A stretch of DNA of 53,804 nt from Myxococcales bacterium (GCA_016794345.1 JAEUKE010000134.1:1-53804), one strand, 5' to 3'; numbered from the stretch's first letter, positions 39,265 to 48,543 are shown. Made by a program: numbers and translations. Notes: generated by a model from the sequence alone, not told the origin.

Positions 39265-41004
39265 GTGCTTCCCCTCCTCGCTGCCAGCATCATCGTCGTC
39301 CTCGTCTGCGGCTACGCCCTCTACGGCCGCCTGGTCGCGCGCAACTACGCCCTCGACGACAAGCGAACGACCCCCGCGACGGAGCGCGACGACGGCAACG
39401 ACTACGTGCCGACGCAGCCGTTTTACCTGCTGGGCCAACACTTCAGCGCGATCGCCGCCGCAGGCCCGATCGCGGGCCCCATCATCGCCTGCCAGATGTT
39501 CGGCTGGCTGCCGTGTGTCCTCTGGATCGGGCTCGGGGTCATCTTCATCGGCGCCGTCCACGACTTCTCCGCGCTCGTCGCGAGCGTCCGGCACCAGGCG
39601 GAGAGCGTCGCCGAGATCATGAAGGAGCACGTGGGGCGGCGAGCCTGGCTCCTCGTCATGAGCTTCATCTGGCTCGCGCTCATCTACGTGATCGTCGCCT
39701 TCACCGACATCACCGCGAGCACGTTCGTGGGCAAGACGGAGGAGCTCGGCGAGGGATCGGTTCCCTTCAACGCCGGCGGCGCCGTGGCGATCGCGAGCGT
39801 GCTCTACCTCGGGCTGTCGATCGTCATGGGCGTGGTGGAGCGTTTCCTCAAGCCGCCGCTGTGGCTCACCACCGTCATCTTCGTCCCGGCGACGCTCGGC
39901 GTGGTCTGGCTCGGCACGAAGGTCTCGACCGTGCTCGTGCTCGACGTGGCGCACCCCCAGAAGGTCTGGGGTCTGACCATCCTCGCGTATTGTTTCGTCG
40001 CGTCGCTGCTGCCGGTCTGGCTCCTCCTGCAGCCCCGCGGCTACCTCGGCGGGTTCGTCCTCTACATCGCGCTGGCGGTCGGCACGATCGGAGTCTTCGT
40101 CGGGGGGCTGCGGTTCCCTGGCGAGTTCGACGTCACGCAGCCGGCGATCAAGACCTTCGACGCCGGCGGCCCGTTCGGCTCGATGTTCCCCTTCTTGTTC
40201 GTCACGATCGCGTGCGGCGCTTGCTCGGGGTTCCACGGCCTCGTGTGCTCGGGCACCACCTCCAAGCAGATCGCGAAGGAGTCGCACACCAAGCCCGTGG
40301 GCTACGGCGCGATGTTGCTCGAGGCGTTCGTCGCGGTCCTCGCGCTCTCCACCGTGCTCATCGTCGCCAAGGGCGACGGGCCCTTGCCCGGGCCCGGCAA
40401 GATCTACGGCGACGGCGTGGGGAAGTTCCTGACCGTCATCATCGGCAAGGAGCACTACGTCTTCGCGGCGACCTTCGGCGCGATGGCCTTCTCCACGTTC
40501 ATCTTCGACACACTCGACGTCTCCACGCGCCTCGGGCGCTACGTCCTCGAAGAGCTCGTCGGCCTCAAGGGCCGGATCGCCTCGGCCGCGGCCACGCTCG
40601 CCACGCTGATCGTCCCGGCCATCTTCGTCGCGCGCGCGGCGCCGCCCCAGCCCGGCGCTCGCCCCGCGTACATGGACTACTGGCTGCTCTTCGGGACGTC
40701 GAACCAGCTCCTCGCGGCGCTCACGTTGCTCGCGGTCACGGTCTGGCTGCGCAAGGAGCGCCGTCGAGTCTGGTACACCGCAGTGCCCATGGTGTTCGTG
40801 ATGGGGGTCACGCTCTGGGCGCTCTTCGCGCAGATCAGGCAGGCGTTCACCCTGCTCGGCCAGAAGGGGCTCGCCTTCGACGCCGTCACCATGAACGGGC
40901 TCGTGGGCACGGTGCTCGTCGCGCTCGCGCTCTCCATCCTCTACGAAGCGAGCCGAGTGCTGCTCTCGAAGACCCCGACCGCGACGCAGGCCGAAGCGTC
41001 GTAG
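39265..41004 (+). CDS. cstA: CstA family carbon-starvation transporter
   Basis: 579 residues with about 15 hydrophobic segments. CstA signatures: NDYVPTQPFYLLGQHFSAIAA, GPIAGPIIACQMFGWLP, GAVHDFSALVASVRHQ, and CGACSGFHGLVCSGTTSKQI in the central part. Family members import peptides or pyruvate under carbon limitation. The length is at the short end of the family (the E. coli protein has about 700). Start is GTG 39265, giving a typical N-terminus with an immediate hydrophobic helix. Confidence 0.92.
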   Translation: MLPLLAASIIVVLVCGYALYGRLVARNYALDDKRTTPATERDDGNDYVPTQPFYLLGQHFSAIAAAGPIAGPIIACQMFGWLPCVLWIGLGVIFIGAVHDFSALVASVRHQAESVAEIMKEHVGRRAWLLVMSFIWLALIYVIVAFTDITASTFVGKTEELGEGSVPFNAGGAVAIASVLYLGLSIVMGVVERFLKPPLWLTTVIFVPATLGVVWLGTKVSTVLVLDVAHPQKVWGLTILAYCFVASLLPVWLLLQPRGYLGGFVLYIALAVGTIGVFVGGLRFPGEFDVTQPAIKTFDAGGPFGSMFPFLFVTIACGACSGFHGLVCSGTTSKQIAKESHTKPVGYGAMLLEAFVAVLALSTVLIVAKGDGPLPGPGKIYGDGVGKFLTVIIGKEHYVFAATFGAMAFSTFIFDTLDVSTRLGRYVLEELVGLKGRIASAAATLATLIVPAIFVARAAPPQPGARPAYMDYWLLFGTSNQLLAALTLLAVTVWLRKERRRVWYTAVPMVFVMGVTLWALFAQIRQAFTLLGQKGLAFDAVTMNGLVGTVLVALALSILYEASRVLLSKTPTATQAEAS

Positions 41005-41058
41005 TCGCGCCCCCCGCGAGCACGGTCACGTTTGCCGCGTTGCCGGGTACGTCCACCC

Positions 41059-43302
41059 ATGACACGCTGCCCCGACATGCGCCTCAGGAACCACCGGGTT
41101 TTCCACGCAGTCGTCCTCGCGCTCGGCGTCGCCTGCTCCTCGCCGCCGGCCACGAACGGGCCGCAGATCGCGAGCAGCGCGGTCGCCTCCGCGCAGCCCC
41201 CCGAGCCGGTGGTGGACCTGCCCGAGGTCATGCCCGACGCACGGGAGAAGATGCTCTCCGAGATCATGATGGTGCTCTTGCCCGAGCGCCACCTCCTGAA
41301 GCGCCCGATCGACGACACGCTCTCGAAGGAGGCGTTCCCGGTCTACCTCGAGGAGCTCGACGGGGCGAAGCTCCTCCTGCTCGACGAGCACGTCCAGCTG
41401 CTCTCGCAATACGCCGACCGGATGGACGACCAGCTCCGCGCCGGGAACCTGTCGCTTGCCCGAAAGGGCTCGGCGCTCGCCGCGAGTCGCCGGAAGGTCG
41501 TGGCCAAGATGGTCGCCGAACTGCTCTCGAAGCCGTTCGACTACAACGCCGCGGGGGAGGTCGAGACCGACGCGAAGAAGCGGAAGTTCTGCAAGACCGA
41601 GGAGGAGCTGAAGGACCGCTGGCGCGGCGTGCTCGAGCTCCAGGTGCTCGAGCGTGTCCAGCAGATGGAAGACCTGCTCGAGGCCAAGGCGAAGAACAAG
41701 ACGCCAGACGACCCCATCGCGCTGAAGACGCTCGGGACGATCCCCCCGACGTTCGAGGGCCGCGAGGAGAAGGCCCGCAAGGAGCTCGCGACGCGCTTCG
41801 AGACGCGGTTCACCCGCCTCGCCGACGCGGAGTCGCTCGAGCCCACCGAGCAGTTCCTGAACGCCATCGCCTCGGCCTACGACCCGCACACGAACTACCT
41901 CGCGCCCACCGAAAAAGAGAACTTCGACATCGCGATCACCGGGCAGCTCCAGGGGATCGGCGCGGTCCTGACCGAGAAGGACCACTACGTGCTCGTGCAG
42001 GAGCTCGTGCCGGGCGGCGCGAGCTGGCAACAGGGCAGGCTCGAGGCGGGCGATCTGATCCTCGCCGTCGCGCAGGAGGGCAAAGACCCGGTCGACGTGA
42101 CGGACATGCCGCTCGACAAGGTGGTGAAGATGGTCCGCGGGCCCGCGGGCACGATCGTCACGCTGACGGTCAAGAAGCCGGAGGGCGCCATCGAGACGAT
42201 CTCCATCAAGCGAGACGTCGTGAAGGTGGAGGCGACCTACGCGCGCGGGGCGGTCATCGAGCGCGGCAAACAAGAGAAGGTCGGCTACGTCCACCTGCCC
42301 GGCTTCTACGGCGGGCTCGGCGGCGCTTCGAACAAGGGAGAGCGAAACGCGACCGACGACGTCCGCGCCATCCTGCAGGAGATGCAACGCAAGAAGATCG
42401 GAAGCGTCATCGTCGATCTGCGCGGCAACGGCGGCGGCATCCTCGCGCACGCGCGCGACATCAGCGGGCTCTTCATCCCCAAGGGCCCGGTGGTCCAGGC
42501 CCGCGCCTCCGACGGCGAGGTCGAGGTCCTGGAGGACACCGATCCGACCGTGAGCTTCGACGGAGAGGTCGTCGTGATGGTCGATCGCTTCAGCGCCTCG
42601 GCGGCCGAGATCCTCGCGGGAGCCCTGCAAGACTACGAGCGCGCGGTCATCGTCGGTACGTCCCCGACCCACGGCAAAGGGACCGTGCAGGCCGTGATCG
42701 AGCTCGACGCCCTGAAGGCCAGCGCGGGGGGCGACTCGCTCGGCGTCCTCAAGCTGACCACGCAGCAGTATTTCCGCGTGAACGGCGCCTCGACGCAGTG
42801 GCGCGGCGTCCAGCCGGACGTTTTGATGCCGGACCCCGCCTCGTTCGTGGACTCGGGCGAGCGTACGCTCCCGCACTCGATCCCCTGGGCGAGCGTGGCG
42901 GCCCTGCCCTTCAAGAAACACGCGCACGCCTGGAAGCTCGCGGACCTCGTCGCCGCCAGCCAGGAACGCGTGAAGAAGCAGCCGATCTTCGGGAAGGTGG
43001 AGGCTTTCGGAAAGGTCGTCCGCGCCCGGCGCGAGGACACGACCGAGCCGCTCAAGGCCTCGACGTTCTTCGAGGAGCGCAAGCGGAGCAAGGCGAACCT
43101 CGACGCCGCGGATCCGAAGCTCGCAGATCTGAAGCCCCTCTTCACCGTGACGGCGCTCGACCTGCCCGGAGCCGCGCCGCCGCCGGCCACGACCGACAAG
43201 AACGTGAAGAAGAAGCTGGACTCCTGGAAGGACGATCTCGCGCGCGACCCGTGGGTCGACGAGGCGCTCTTCGTCCTCGCGGACATGACGAAGAAGCGTT
43301 AG
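41059..43302 (+). CDS. S41 family carboxy-terminal processing protease (Prc/Tsp-like lipoprotein)
   Basis: About 747 residues from ATG 41059 (ATG 41077 is the alternative). A lipoprotein-like signal ends VLALGVAC. The N-terminal Tsp-type helical domain (to about 280) precedes a PDZ domain (LQGIGAVLTEKDHYVLVQEL ... GDLILAVAQEG). The S41 protease core has the nucleophile in DRFSASAAEI (Ser at about residue 514) and the catalytic Lys in THGKGTVQ (about residue 540). A C-terminal domain follows LPHSIPWASVAALPF. Predicted periplasmic protease that trims C-termini of envelope proteins. Gap from cstA is 54 bases. Confidence 0.92.
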   Translation: MTRCPDMRLRNHRVFHAVVLALGVACSSPPATNGPQIASSAVASAQPPEPVVDLPEVMPDAREKMLSEIMMVLLPERHLLKRPIDDTLSKEAFPVYLEELDGAKLLLLDEHVQLLSQYADRMDDQLRAGNLSLARKGSALAASRRKVVAKMVAELLSKPFDYNAAGEVETDAKKRKFCKTEEELKDRWRGVLELQVLERVQQMEDLLEAKAKNKTPDDPIALKTLGTIPPTFEGREEKARKELATRFETRFTRLADAESLEPTEQFLNAIASAYDPHTNYLAPTEKENFDIAITGQLQGIGAVLTEKDHYVLVQELVPGGASWQQGRLEAGDLILAVAQEGKDPVDVTDMPLDKVVKMVRGPAGTIVTLTVKKPEGAIETISIKRDVVKVEATYARGAVIERGKQEKVGYVHLPGFYGGLGGASNKGERNATDDVRAILQEMQRKKIGSVIVDLRGNGGGILAHARDISGLFIPKGPVVQARASDGEVEVLEDTDPTVSFDGEVVVMVDRFSASAAEILAGALQDYERAVIVGTSPTHGKGTVQAVIELDALKASAGGDSLGVLKLTTQQYFRVNGASTQWRGVQPDVLMPDPASFVDSGERTLPHSIPWASVAALPFKKHAHAWKLADLVAASQERVKKQPIFGKVEAFGKVVRARREDTTEPLKASTFFEERKRSKANLDAADPKLADLKPLFTVTALDLPGAAPPPATTDKNVKKKLDSWKDDLARDPWVDEALFVLADMTKKR

Positions 43303-43931
43303 CCCGCGGCTCTGGCGCGCGGGGCCGCCGCCCCGTCGAAAAAGACCTGCGACAGCAGCTCGGTGTACCGGGCCACGTGGCCGGACCTCGTGGGAAGCTG
43401 ACCGCTCGCGAGCAAGGTGGCGACGCCGTGGACCAGCGACCAAGCGGCGACGGCCAGCTCCTTCGCTGACAGATCCGTCCGCACGGCGCCGGCGCGCTGT
43501 GCCTCGGCGATGGTCCGCTCGAGGACGGAGAAGCTGGCGATCGCGGCGTCGGTCCTGCTGCTGCCCTTCTTGGGAGGCAACGCGAGCGCGAGCCGGAACG
43601 AGGGCCCGTCCTGGAGGGCGAAGCGCACGTACGCCTCCCCGAGCGCCCGCACCCGCGCGCGAGGGTCCGCCCCCGCAGCGTCGAGGGCGCGCCGCTCGCG
43701 CTCCGCCAACCGCGTGAAGCCGTCGTCGCGCAGCGCCTCGAGCAGCTCGTCTTTGCCGGCGAAGTGGCGGTAAGGCGCGTTGTGGGAGACGCCGACGTCG
43801 CGCGCGAGCTCGCGCAGCGTGAAGCCGAAGTCGCCGCGCTCGGCGAAGCGCTTCGTCGCCGCGTCGAGCAGGACGCGCCGGAGATCGCCGTGGTGGTAGG
43901 CCTGCTTCGCGGGGCCCGCGCGCGTGCTCAC
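43299..43931 (-). CDS. TetR family repressor
   Basis: 210 residues from GTG 43931. The helix-turn-helix region is typical: AYHHGDLRRVLLDAATKRFA, TLRELARDVGVSHNAPYRHF. The C-terminal ligand domain resembles the WHG type (RALGEAYVRFALQDGPSFRLA). It is divergent from a RetSat/CrtI-like oxidase gene, and two 19-bp palindromes lie between them, so it probably represses both genes. A TGGTAACGT element ends 6 bases before its own start. Confidence 0.92.
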   Translation of the reverse strand: MSTRAGPAKQAYHHGDLRRVLLDAATKRFAERGDFGFTLRELARDVGVSHNAPYRHFAGKDELLEALRDDGFTRLAERERRALDAAGADPRARVRALGEAYVRFALQDGPSFRLALALPPKKGSSRTDAAIASFSVLERTIAEAQRAGAVRTDLSAKELAVAAWSLVHGVATLLASGQLPTRSGHVARYTELLSQVFFDGAAAPRARAAG

Positions 43932-43937
43932 GGGGCC

Positions 43938-43946
43938 ACGTTACCA
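43938..43946 (-). promoter_or_regulatory. Extended -10 element (TGGTAACGT) of tetR
   Basis: Minus strand; ends 6 bases before the GTG at 43931. Operator 1 begins 12 bases further upstream, over the expected -35 region. Confidence 0.5.
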
Positions 43947-43957
43947 AGCCGCCGCTC

Positions 43958-43976
43958 ATGTTGACAGGAGCAACAT
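43958..43976. promoter_or_regulatory. TetR operator 1
   Basis: ATGTTGACAGGAGCAACAT: 6-bp inverted arms ATGTTG/CAACAT with 7-bp centre. Matches the reverse complement of operator 2 at 17 of 19 positions. Confidence 0.75.
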
Positions 43977-44005
43977 TTTGCTTGCCGCCCGACCGGGGCC
44001 GCGTG

Positions 44006-44024
44006 ATGTTGCGTCTGTCAACAT
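44006..44024. promoter_or_regulatory. TetR operator 2
   Basis: ATGTTGCGTCTGTCAACAT, in opposite orientation to operator 1, directly before ATG 44025 and 12 bases before the preferred GTG 44037. It would cover the oxidase promoter or transcription start. Confidence 0.75.
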
Positions 44025-44036
44025 ATGGAGGGCACC

Positions 44037-45722
44037 GTGACGCAGCTGGGGACGACGGCATCCGGTCTGGAGAAGGCGGCTCGAACAGGCAGCGCGCGGC
44101 GCGCCCGCACCTCGGCCCCCGACCGGGTTGACGTCGCGGTCATCGGCTCCGGGCTTGGTGGCCTCGTCACCGCCGCCACGCTCGCCCAGCAAGGCAAGCG
44201 CGTGGCCGTCTTCGAGTCGCACTACACGGCGGGCGGCTGCGCGACGCAGTTCACGCGCGGCCCCAAGTCCGCGCGGTACCACTTCGACGTGGGCCTCCAC
44301 TACATCGGCGACTGCGCGGCGGACGGGACCATCCCCCGCATCCTGCGGGGCCTCGGGATCGACCTCAGCTACGCGGAGCTCGACCCGGACGGGTTCGACA
44401 CGCTCGTCTTCCCCGACCTGCGTTTTCGCATCCCCGCGGACCTCGAGCGGTATCGTGACCGCCTCGTCGAGACCTTCCCACACGAGCGGCGCGGCATCGA
44501 CAAATACGTCGCCCTGGTTCGAGCCGTCATGAAGGTCGGCAGGCTGCTCGACGTGCACGAAGGCAAGCGACCTCCCCTCCTCGATCTCGCCCGCGTCGCG
44601 CTCGACGCGCTGCGGCTCGGCCCGCACCAGGAGGCAACCATCGGGCAGGTGCTCGCGCCGATGGTCCGCGATCCCCGGCTCAAGGCCGTCATCCTCGGCC
44701 AGAGCGGGGACTATGGCCTGCCGCCTTCGCGGGCGAGCGCCGTCTTGCACATGGGCCTGGCCGGCCACTACTTCCGCGGCGCCTACTACCCGAAGGGCGG
44801 CGGCCAGATCATCGCGGACAGGCTGTGCGAGCGGATCGAGGCGTTCGGCGGCTCGGTGCACCTACGCGCGCCGATCGAGCAGGTCCTGGTGGAGAACGGC
44901 CGCGCGCTCGGCGTCCGCCTCGCGCCTCGAGCCGGCGAGCCCGCGCGGGACGTCCGGGCGGACATCGTCGTCTCCAACGCGGACATCTCGCGCACGCTCT
45001 TGGAGCTCGTCGGCAAAGAGCACCTGCCGTCGGAGTGGGTCCGCAAGGTCGACCGCTTCGAGATGGCCGCAGCCCTCTTCATGACGTTCGTCGGCCTCGA
45101 AGGCGACGGCCGCGCGCTCGGGATGACGAGCACGAACATCTGGCAGTTCGACGGCTACGACATGGAGGGCTTCTACCGCGACGCGGACGCGCGCACCGGC
45201 GAGATCTCGGTCGCGGGCTGCTACATAACGAGCGCTTCGCTCAAGGATCCCGAGAGCGCGCTCCACCACGCCCCGGCCGGCCACACGAACGTGGAGGTCA
45301 TGAGCATCGTCCCGGCCTCGCCCGCGCGCTGGGGCGCCGAGGGAGACGGGTTCGATTGGGGCTACAAACACACGGCCGCTTACGAGTCGCAGAAGCAGCG
45401 CCTGGAGGACGAGATGCTCCGCCGGCTCGACGCGCTTTTCCCCGGCGCGGGCGCGCGCGTCGTGTTCCGGGAGTCGGCGACCCCGCTCAGCCACGCTCGT
45501 TTCACCGGGGCGACCGGCGGGACCGGCTACGGTCTGGCCGCCACGCCGGCGCAGTTCATGCGAGCGCGCCCCGGCTACCGGGGACCCATCGCGGGGCTCT
45601 ACCTCGTGGGCGCGTCGACGCGCGCCGGCCACGGCATCGTCGGCGCCATGATGGGCGGCCGCGCCGCCGCGCTTCGCATCGCCCGCGACGGGGCGGCCGC
45701 CAGGGTCGCGTCGGGGGCTTGA
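44037..45722 (+). CDS. RetSat/CrtI-like FAD-dependent oxidoreductase
   Basis: About 561 residues. GTG 44037 is chosen because GGAGG ends 5 bases before it; ATG 44025 overlaps that site. The dinucleotide-binding motif VAVIGSGLGGLVTAATLAQQ is followed by SHYTAGGCATQFTRG, both typical of phytoene desaturase/retinol saturase relatives. The C-terminus has GLYLVGASTRAGHGIVGAMM, the second FAD region. Predicted to oxidise or reduce a carotenoid, retinoid or other polyunsaturated lipid; substrate unknown. Controlled by the divergent TetR gene through two operators. No carotenoid cluster is visible around it. Confidence 0.88.
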   Translation: MTQLGTTASGLEKAARTGSARRARTSAPDRVDVAVIGSGLGGLVTAATLAQQGKRVAVFESHYTAGGCATQFTRGPKSARYHFDVGLHYIGDCAADGTIPRILRGLGIDLSYAELDPDGFDTLVFPDLRFRIPADLERYRDRLVETFPHERRGIDKYVALVRAVMKVGRLLDVHEGKRPPLLDLARVALDALRLGPHQEATIGQVLAPMVRDPRLKAVILGQSGDYGLPPSRASAVLHMGLAGHYFRGAYYPKGGGQIIADRLCERIEAFGGSVHLRAPIEQVLVENGRALGVRLAPRAGEPARDVRADIVVSNADISRTLLELVGKEHLPSEWVRKVDRFEMAAALFMTFVGLEGDGRALGMTSTNIWQFDGYDMEGFYRDADARTGEISVAGCYITSASLKDPESALHHAPAGHTNVEVMSIVPASPARWGAEGDGFDWGYKHTAAYESQKQRLEDEMLRRLDALFPGAGARVVFRESATPLSHARFTGATGGTGYGLAATPAQFMRARPGYRGPIAGLYLVGASTRAGHGIVGAMMGGRAAALRIARDGAAARVASGA

Positions 45723-45765
45723 TCGCCCGGGCCTGCTGGGGCTCTGCTTGGGGCATGGTGAAGCC

Positions 45766-46314
45766 TTGAGCTCCCCCGCCCGCTTGTTCCTCGAGGCCCT
45801 CTCTCCGGAGGCGTACAAGCCTTACGGTGACGTCATCATGGCCGCCCCGCGCGGCGAGACCGGCGCAGCTGCGAACCAGGGCACGGCCGGCCGCTTCGAT
45901 CACCTGGCGACGCTGGAAGACCATCGCCCCGGCCGGGCGCGGCTCAACGTCTCGGTGTTCCGGTGCGCGCCGCGGCCGGTCGGCGACTTCTCCGTCGACC
46001 TGCTCGAGAAACACCCCGCGTCGACGCAGATGTTCGTCCCCATGAACGCCACGCGTTTCCTCGTCGTCGTCGCGCTCGGTGGGGCCCACCCCGACCTCGG
46101 CACGCTCCGCGCGTTCTTGGCCTCGGGCCTCCAGGGGATCACGTACCGGCCCGGCGTCTGGCATCACCCGCTCCTCGCCCTCGACAAGCCGACCGATTTC
46201 ACCTGCCTCGTCCACGAGGACGGCACGAAGGACGACTGCGTCGTCGTCGAGCTGCCACAGGCCGCGCGGCGCGTGGTCGCCATCGAGCCCGCCGCTGGTT
46301 CGGTGGTACCGTAG
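45766..46314 (+). CDS. allA: Ureidoglycolate lyase
   Basis: About 182 residues from TTG 45766 (TTG 45748 possible). AllA features in order: YKPYGDVI near the start, LEKHPASTQMFVPM, FLVVVALGGAHPDLGTLRAF, and ITYRPGVWHHPLLALDKPTDF with the metal-contacting His pair. It releases urea from ureidoglycolate to give glyoxylate in allantoin degradation. No other purine-catabolism genes are in the window. Lies 43 bases after the oxidase and 13 before the next gene, so it may share the TetR-controlled transcript. Confidence 0.88.
   Translation: MSSPARLFLEALSPEAYKPYGDVIMAAPRGETGAAANQGTAGRFDHLATLEDHRPGRARLNVSVFRCAPRPVGDFSVDLLEKHPASTQMFVPMNATRFLVVVALGGAHPDLGTLRAFLASGLQGITYRPGVWHHPLLALDKPTDFTCLVHEDGTKDDCVVVELPQAARRVVAIEPAAGSVVP
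46305..46312 (+). promoter_or_regulatory. Extended -10-like element (GGTACCGT) before the sulfatase-fold gene
   Basis: TGGTACCGT overlaps the allA 3' end and ends 15 bases before ATG 46328. Weaker than the TAG-type boxes. Confidence 0.3.
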
Positions 46315-46327
46315 CCGACCTTTCGCC

Positions 46328-48364
46328 ATGGAAAGCACGGCTTCCGGATCCACGGAGAGAGCGGGCCTCATCGCGCTCGTGAGCGGCCTGTTCCTCATCA
46401 CCTCGATCGAGGCGCTCGTCCCCGCCCTGCGCGGCGCGGTGCCCGCCAGCGCTGCTCCCGGCGTCTTCGCCCACATGGTGGACTTCGCGTACAAGAGCCT
46501 GCGCGAGCCGCTCACCTACGGCGCCGCCGTCGTCGTCGCCGAGGTCGTCCTCAAGCTCGCGAAGCCCAAGAAGAGCTGGCCTCGCCTGGCCGCGCACGCC
46601 GCGCTCGCGGCGGCGCTCGTGGGGCACGCCTACCTGACGCTCCTCCGCTACGAGGAGTTCAAGGAGCACCCGATCCTCGCCTTGCCCTACGTGCTCGCGG
46701 TGCTGTTTTTCACGGCGCTCGGGGCCAGCCTCGGCTGGCCACGCGTCCGGCGGGTCGGGGCGCACGTCGGCCTCGCGGCCTTCGCGGTGCTGCACGCGCT
46801 GAACCACGCCATCCTGCCGGACTCGTATTTCACCTTCCACCTCAGCCTCTTCGAGCTCACCTTCGCGGCCCTGTTCCTCGGGCTCGTGCACGCCCTGGTC
46901 CGCAGGGCGCGCATCGGTCGCGGCTGGCTCGTGGGGACGGCCGCAGTCGCGGCCGCCCTCGGGACCATGCCCTACGTGGCGAAGACTCACGGCGGCAAGA
47001 CGCTTCCGCCGTCGCTCCTGCACACGCTGCTCGGACGCCTCCAGGTCGTCTACGCGCCCTTCACCGAAGGCTCCGAAGGGCCGCCCGTCCCGAAGGAGCC
47101 CGATCCGGAAGGTGTGCCGCGGTTCAAGTCCCTCTCGGGGCTGCCGACCATCCCGCCCGAGGTGCGCCTGCAAGACTTCAATATCCTGCTCATCGAGAGC
47201 GAGGCGTTCCGCTTCGACCGCACCTCGCTCGCCCGCGAGGAGCTGGAGACCACGCCCAACCTGCGCGAGCTCGAGCGCGCCGGCGCCTTCGTCTTCACCA
47301 ACGCTCACTCCCCGTCCAGCGCGACCTTGCCGTCCAACGCCGGGCTCATGTCGATGACATATCCGTCAGCGACTCGGCTCGACGCGTGGTCCCGCTCCTG
47401 GTGCGGCGAGCTCAGCCAGGACGAGACCACGGTGGCGGAGGTGCTGAGACAAGCCGGCTACTCGACCTTCCGCGCCAGCCACGACTTCCACTTCGGCTTC
47501 ACCGACAACCTCCTCGGCTTCGAGCAGGGCTTCGACGAGCAGGTGCTCGTCCCCGAGGCGACGAAGGAGGACGGCCTGACGCTCGACCGCCGGATCGCCG
47601 AGCACGCCGCTGACTTCATCCGCGCGCGGCGCGACAAGCGCTTCTTCGGCTGGGTCTTCTTCGCGAGCCCCCACGAGCCGTATTACACGCGCTACGACGA
47701 CTGGCCGAAGGAGACGAACGAGCAGAAGTACCTGCACGAGCTGCGCTACGTCGACGAGCAGGTCGGCTTCCTGATGCAGACGCTGAAGGACGAGGGCCTC
47801 TTCGAGAAGACCATCGTCGTCTTCCTCGCCGACCACGGGGAGGAGCTCGGCGATCACGGCGGCAAGGGCCACAAGACCCTCTACGACGAGTGCACCCACG
47901 TCCCGCTCGTGGTGCGGATTCCGGGGCTCGCGGGCGGGCGGCGCGCGGAGCCCACCTCCACCATCTACACCTTCCCCTGGCTCTTCCTCCAGGGCGACGC
48001 AGCGACCGTCGCCGCCGCCGAGAAGCGCCTGGTCGAGGACATCGGCCCGATGATGAAGGCGACGAGCGGCGCCGTCGTGAGCGAGCTCGTCGCTTACGAC
48101 AAGATGTCGACGGCGCTCGTCTACAAGGACGGCAAGGTCATCTACAACTTCATCGCCGACGCCGCCGTCGCCTTCGATCTCGTCCGCGACCCGCGCGAGA
48201 AGGTCGACATCCTCGTGAGCCAGCCGGACTCTCCCAAGGCCAAGGAGCTGCTCGACGCCGTCGCGGCGTACCGCAAGGTCCGCCGCGCCATGCACCGCTA
48301 CACGCTGAACCCCAAGAAGCGCCCGTCCCACGCGAAGTGGAAGGAGGCGAAGGACGGCGAGTAG
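46328..48364 (+). CDS. Membrane-anchored alkaline-phosphatase-superfamily (sulfatase-fold) enzyme
   Basis: 678 residues. Five hydrophobic segments fill the first 220 residues, then a sulfatase-fold domain starts near residue 280 (FNILLIESEAFRFDR). The nucleophile region reads SSATLPSNAGLMS: the position of the Cys/Ser that becomes formylglycine in true sulfatases is Thr and the following Arg is Asn. This resembles LtaS-type and phosphoethanolamine transferases, which use Thr. The metal site is intact (FLADHGEELGDHG and KGHKTLYDECTHVPLVV). Predicted to transfer a phospho-group to an envelope lipid or polysaccharide, or to act as a phosphohydrolase. A hairpin follows the stop. Confidence 0.85.
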   Translation: MESTASGSTERAGLIALVSGLFLITSIEALVPALRGAVPASAAPGVFAHMVDFAYKSLREPLTYGAAVVVAEVVLKLAKPKKSWPRLAAHAALAAALVGHAYLTLLRYEEFKEHPILALPYVLAVLFFTALGASLGWPRVRRVGAHVGLAAFAVLHALNHAILPDSYFTFHLSLFELTFAALFLGLVHALVRRARIGRGWLVGTAAVAAALGTMPYVAKTHGGKTLPPSLLHTLLGRLQVVYAPFTEGSEGPPVPKEPDPEGVPRFKSLSGLPTIPPEVRLQDFNILLIESEAFRFDRTSLAREELETTPNLRELERAGAFVFTNAHSPSSATLPSNAGLMSMTYPSATRLDAWSRSWCGELSQDETTVAEVLRQAGYSTFRASHDFHFGFTDNLLGFEQGFDEQVLVPEATKEDGLTLDRRIAEHAADFIRARRDKRFFGWVFFASPHEPYYTRYDDWPKETNEQKYLHELRYVDEQVGFLMQTLKDEGLFEKTIVVFLADHGEELGDHGGKGHKTLYDECTHVPLVVRIPGLAGGRRAEPTSTIYTFPWLFLQGDAATVAAAEKRLVEDIGPMMKATSGAVVSELVAYDKMSTALVYKDGKVIYNFIADAAVAFDLVRDPREKVDILVSQPDSPKAKELLDAVAAYRKVRRAMHRYTLNPKKRPSHAKWKEAKDGE

Positions 48365-48372
48365 CGCCGCCA

Positions 48373-48393
48373 GGCCATCGCGAAGCGATGGCC
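48373..48393. terminator. Hairpin after the sulfatase-fold gene
   Basis: Perfect 9-bp stem GGCCATCGC / GCGATGGCC with loop GAA, between that gene (+) and tRNA-Pro (-). Confidence 0.55.
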
Positions 48394-48457
48394 GGCGGGC
48401 CGGAGGGACACGCCAAAGAAACGCGGCGGCCCCCCCTCCGCCGCTTCTTCTTCCTCG

Positions 48458-48532
48458 TCGGGGCGAGTGGATTCGAACCACCGACCCTCAGACCCCCAGT
48501 CTGATGCGCTAACCAGGCTGCGCTACGCCCCG
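48458..48532 (-). tRNA. tRNA-Pro (anticodon GGG)
   Basis: 75 bases on the minus strand. Acceptor arms CGGGGCG/CGCCCCG, anticodon stem TCAGA/TCTGA with loop CTGGGGG (anticodon GGG), T-loop TTCGAAT, discriminator A. The 3' CCA is not encoded. Reads CCC/CCU proline codons, common in this GC-rich genome. Confidence 0.95.
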
Positions 48533-48543
48533 AGGCCGCGTGG

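Noticed and set aside
39513..43469. A 1318-codon open plus-strand frame across cstA and the protease gene.
   Set aside because: It is Arg/Ala-rich shadow sequence in another frame of two well-supported genes, a normal effect of high GC.
41026..44061. A 1011-codon minus-strand frame opposite the protease gene.
   Set aside because: Antisense shadow without domains; the real minus-strand gene here is tetR at 43299-43931.
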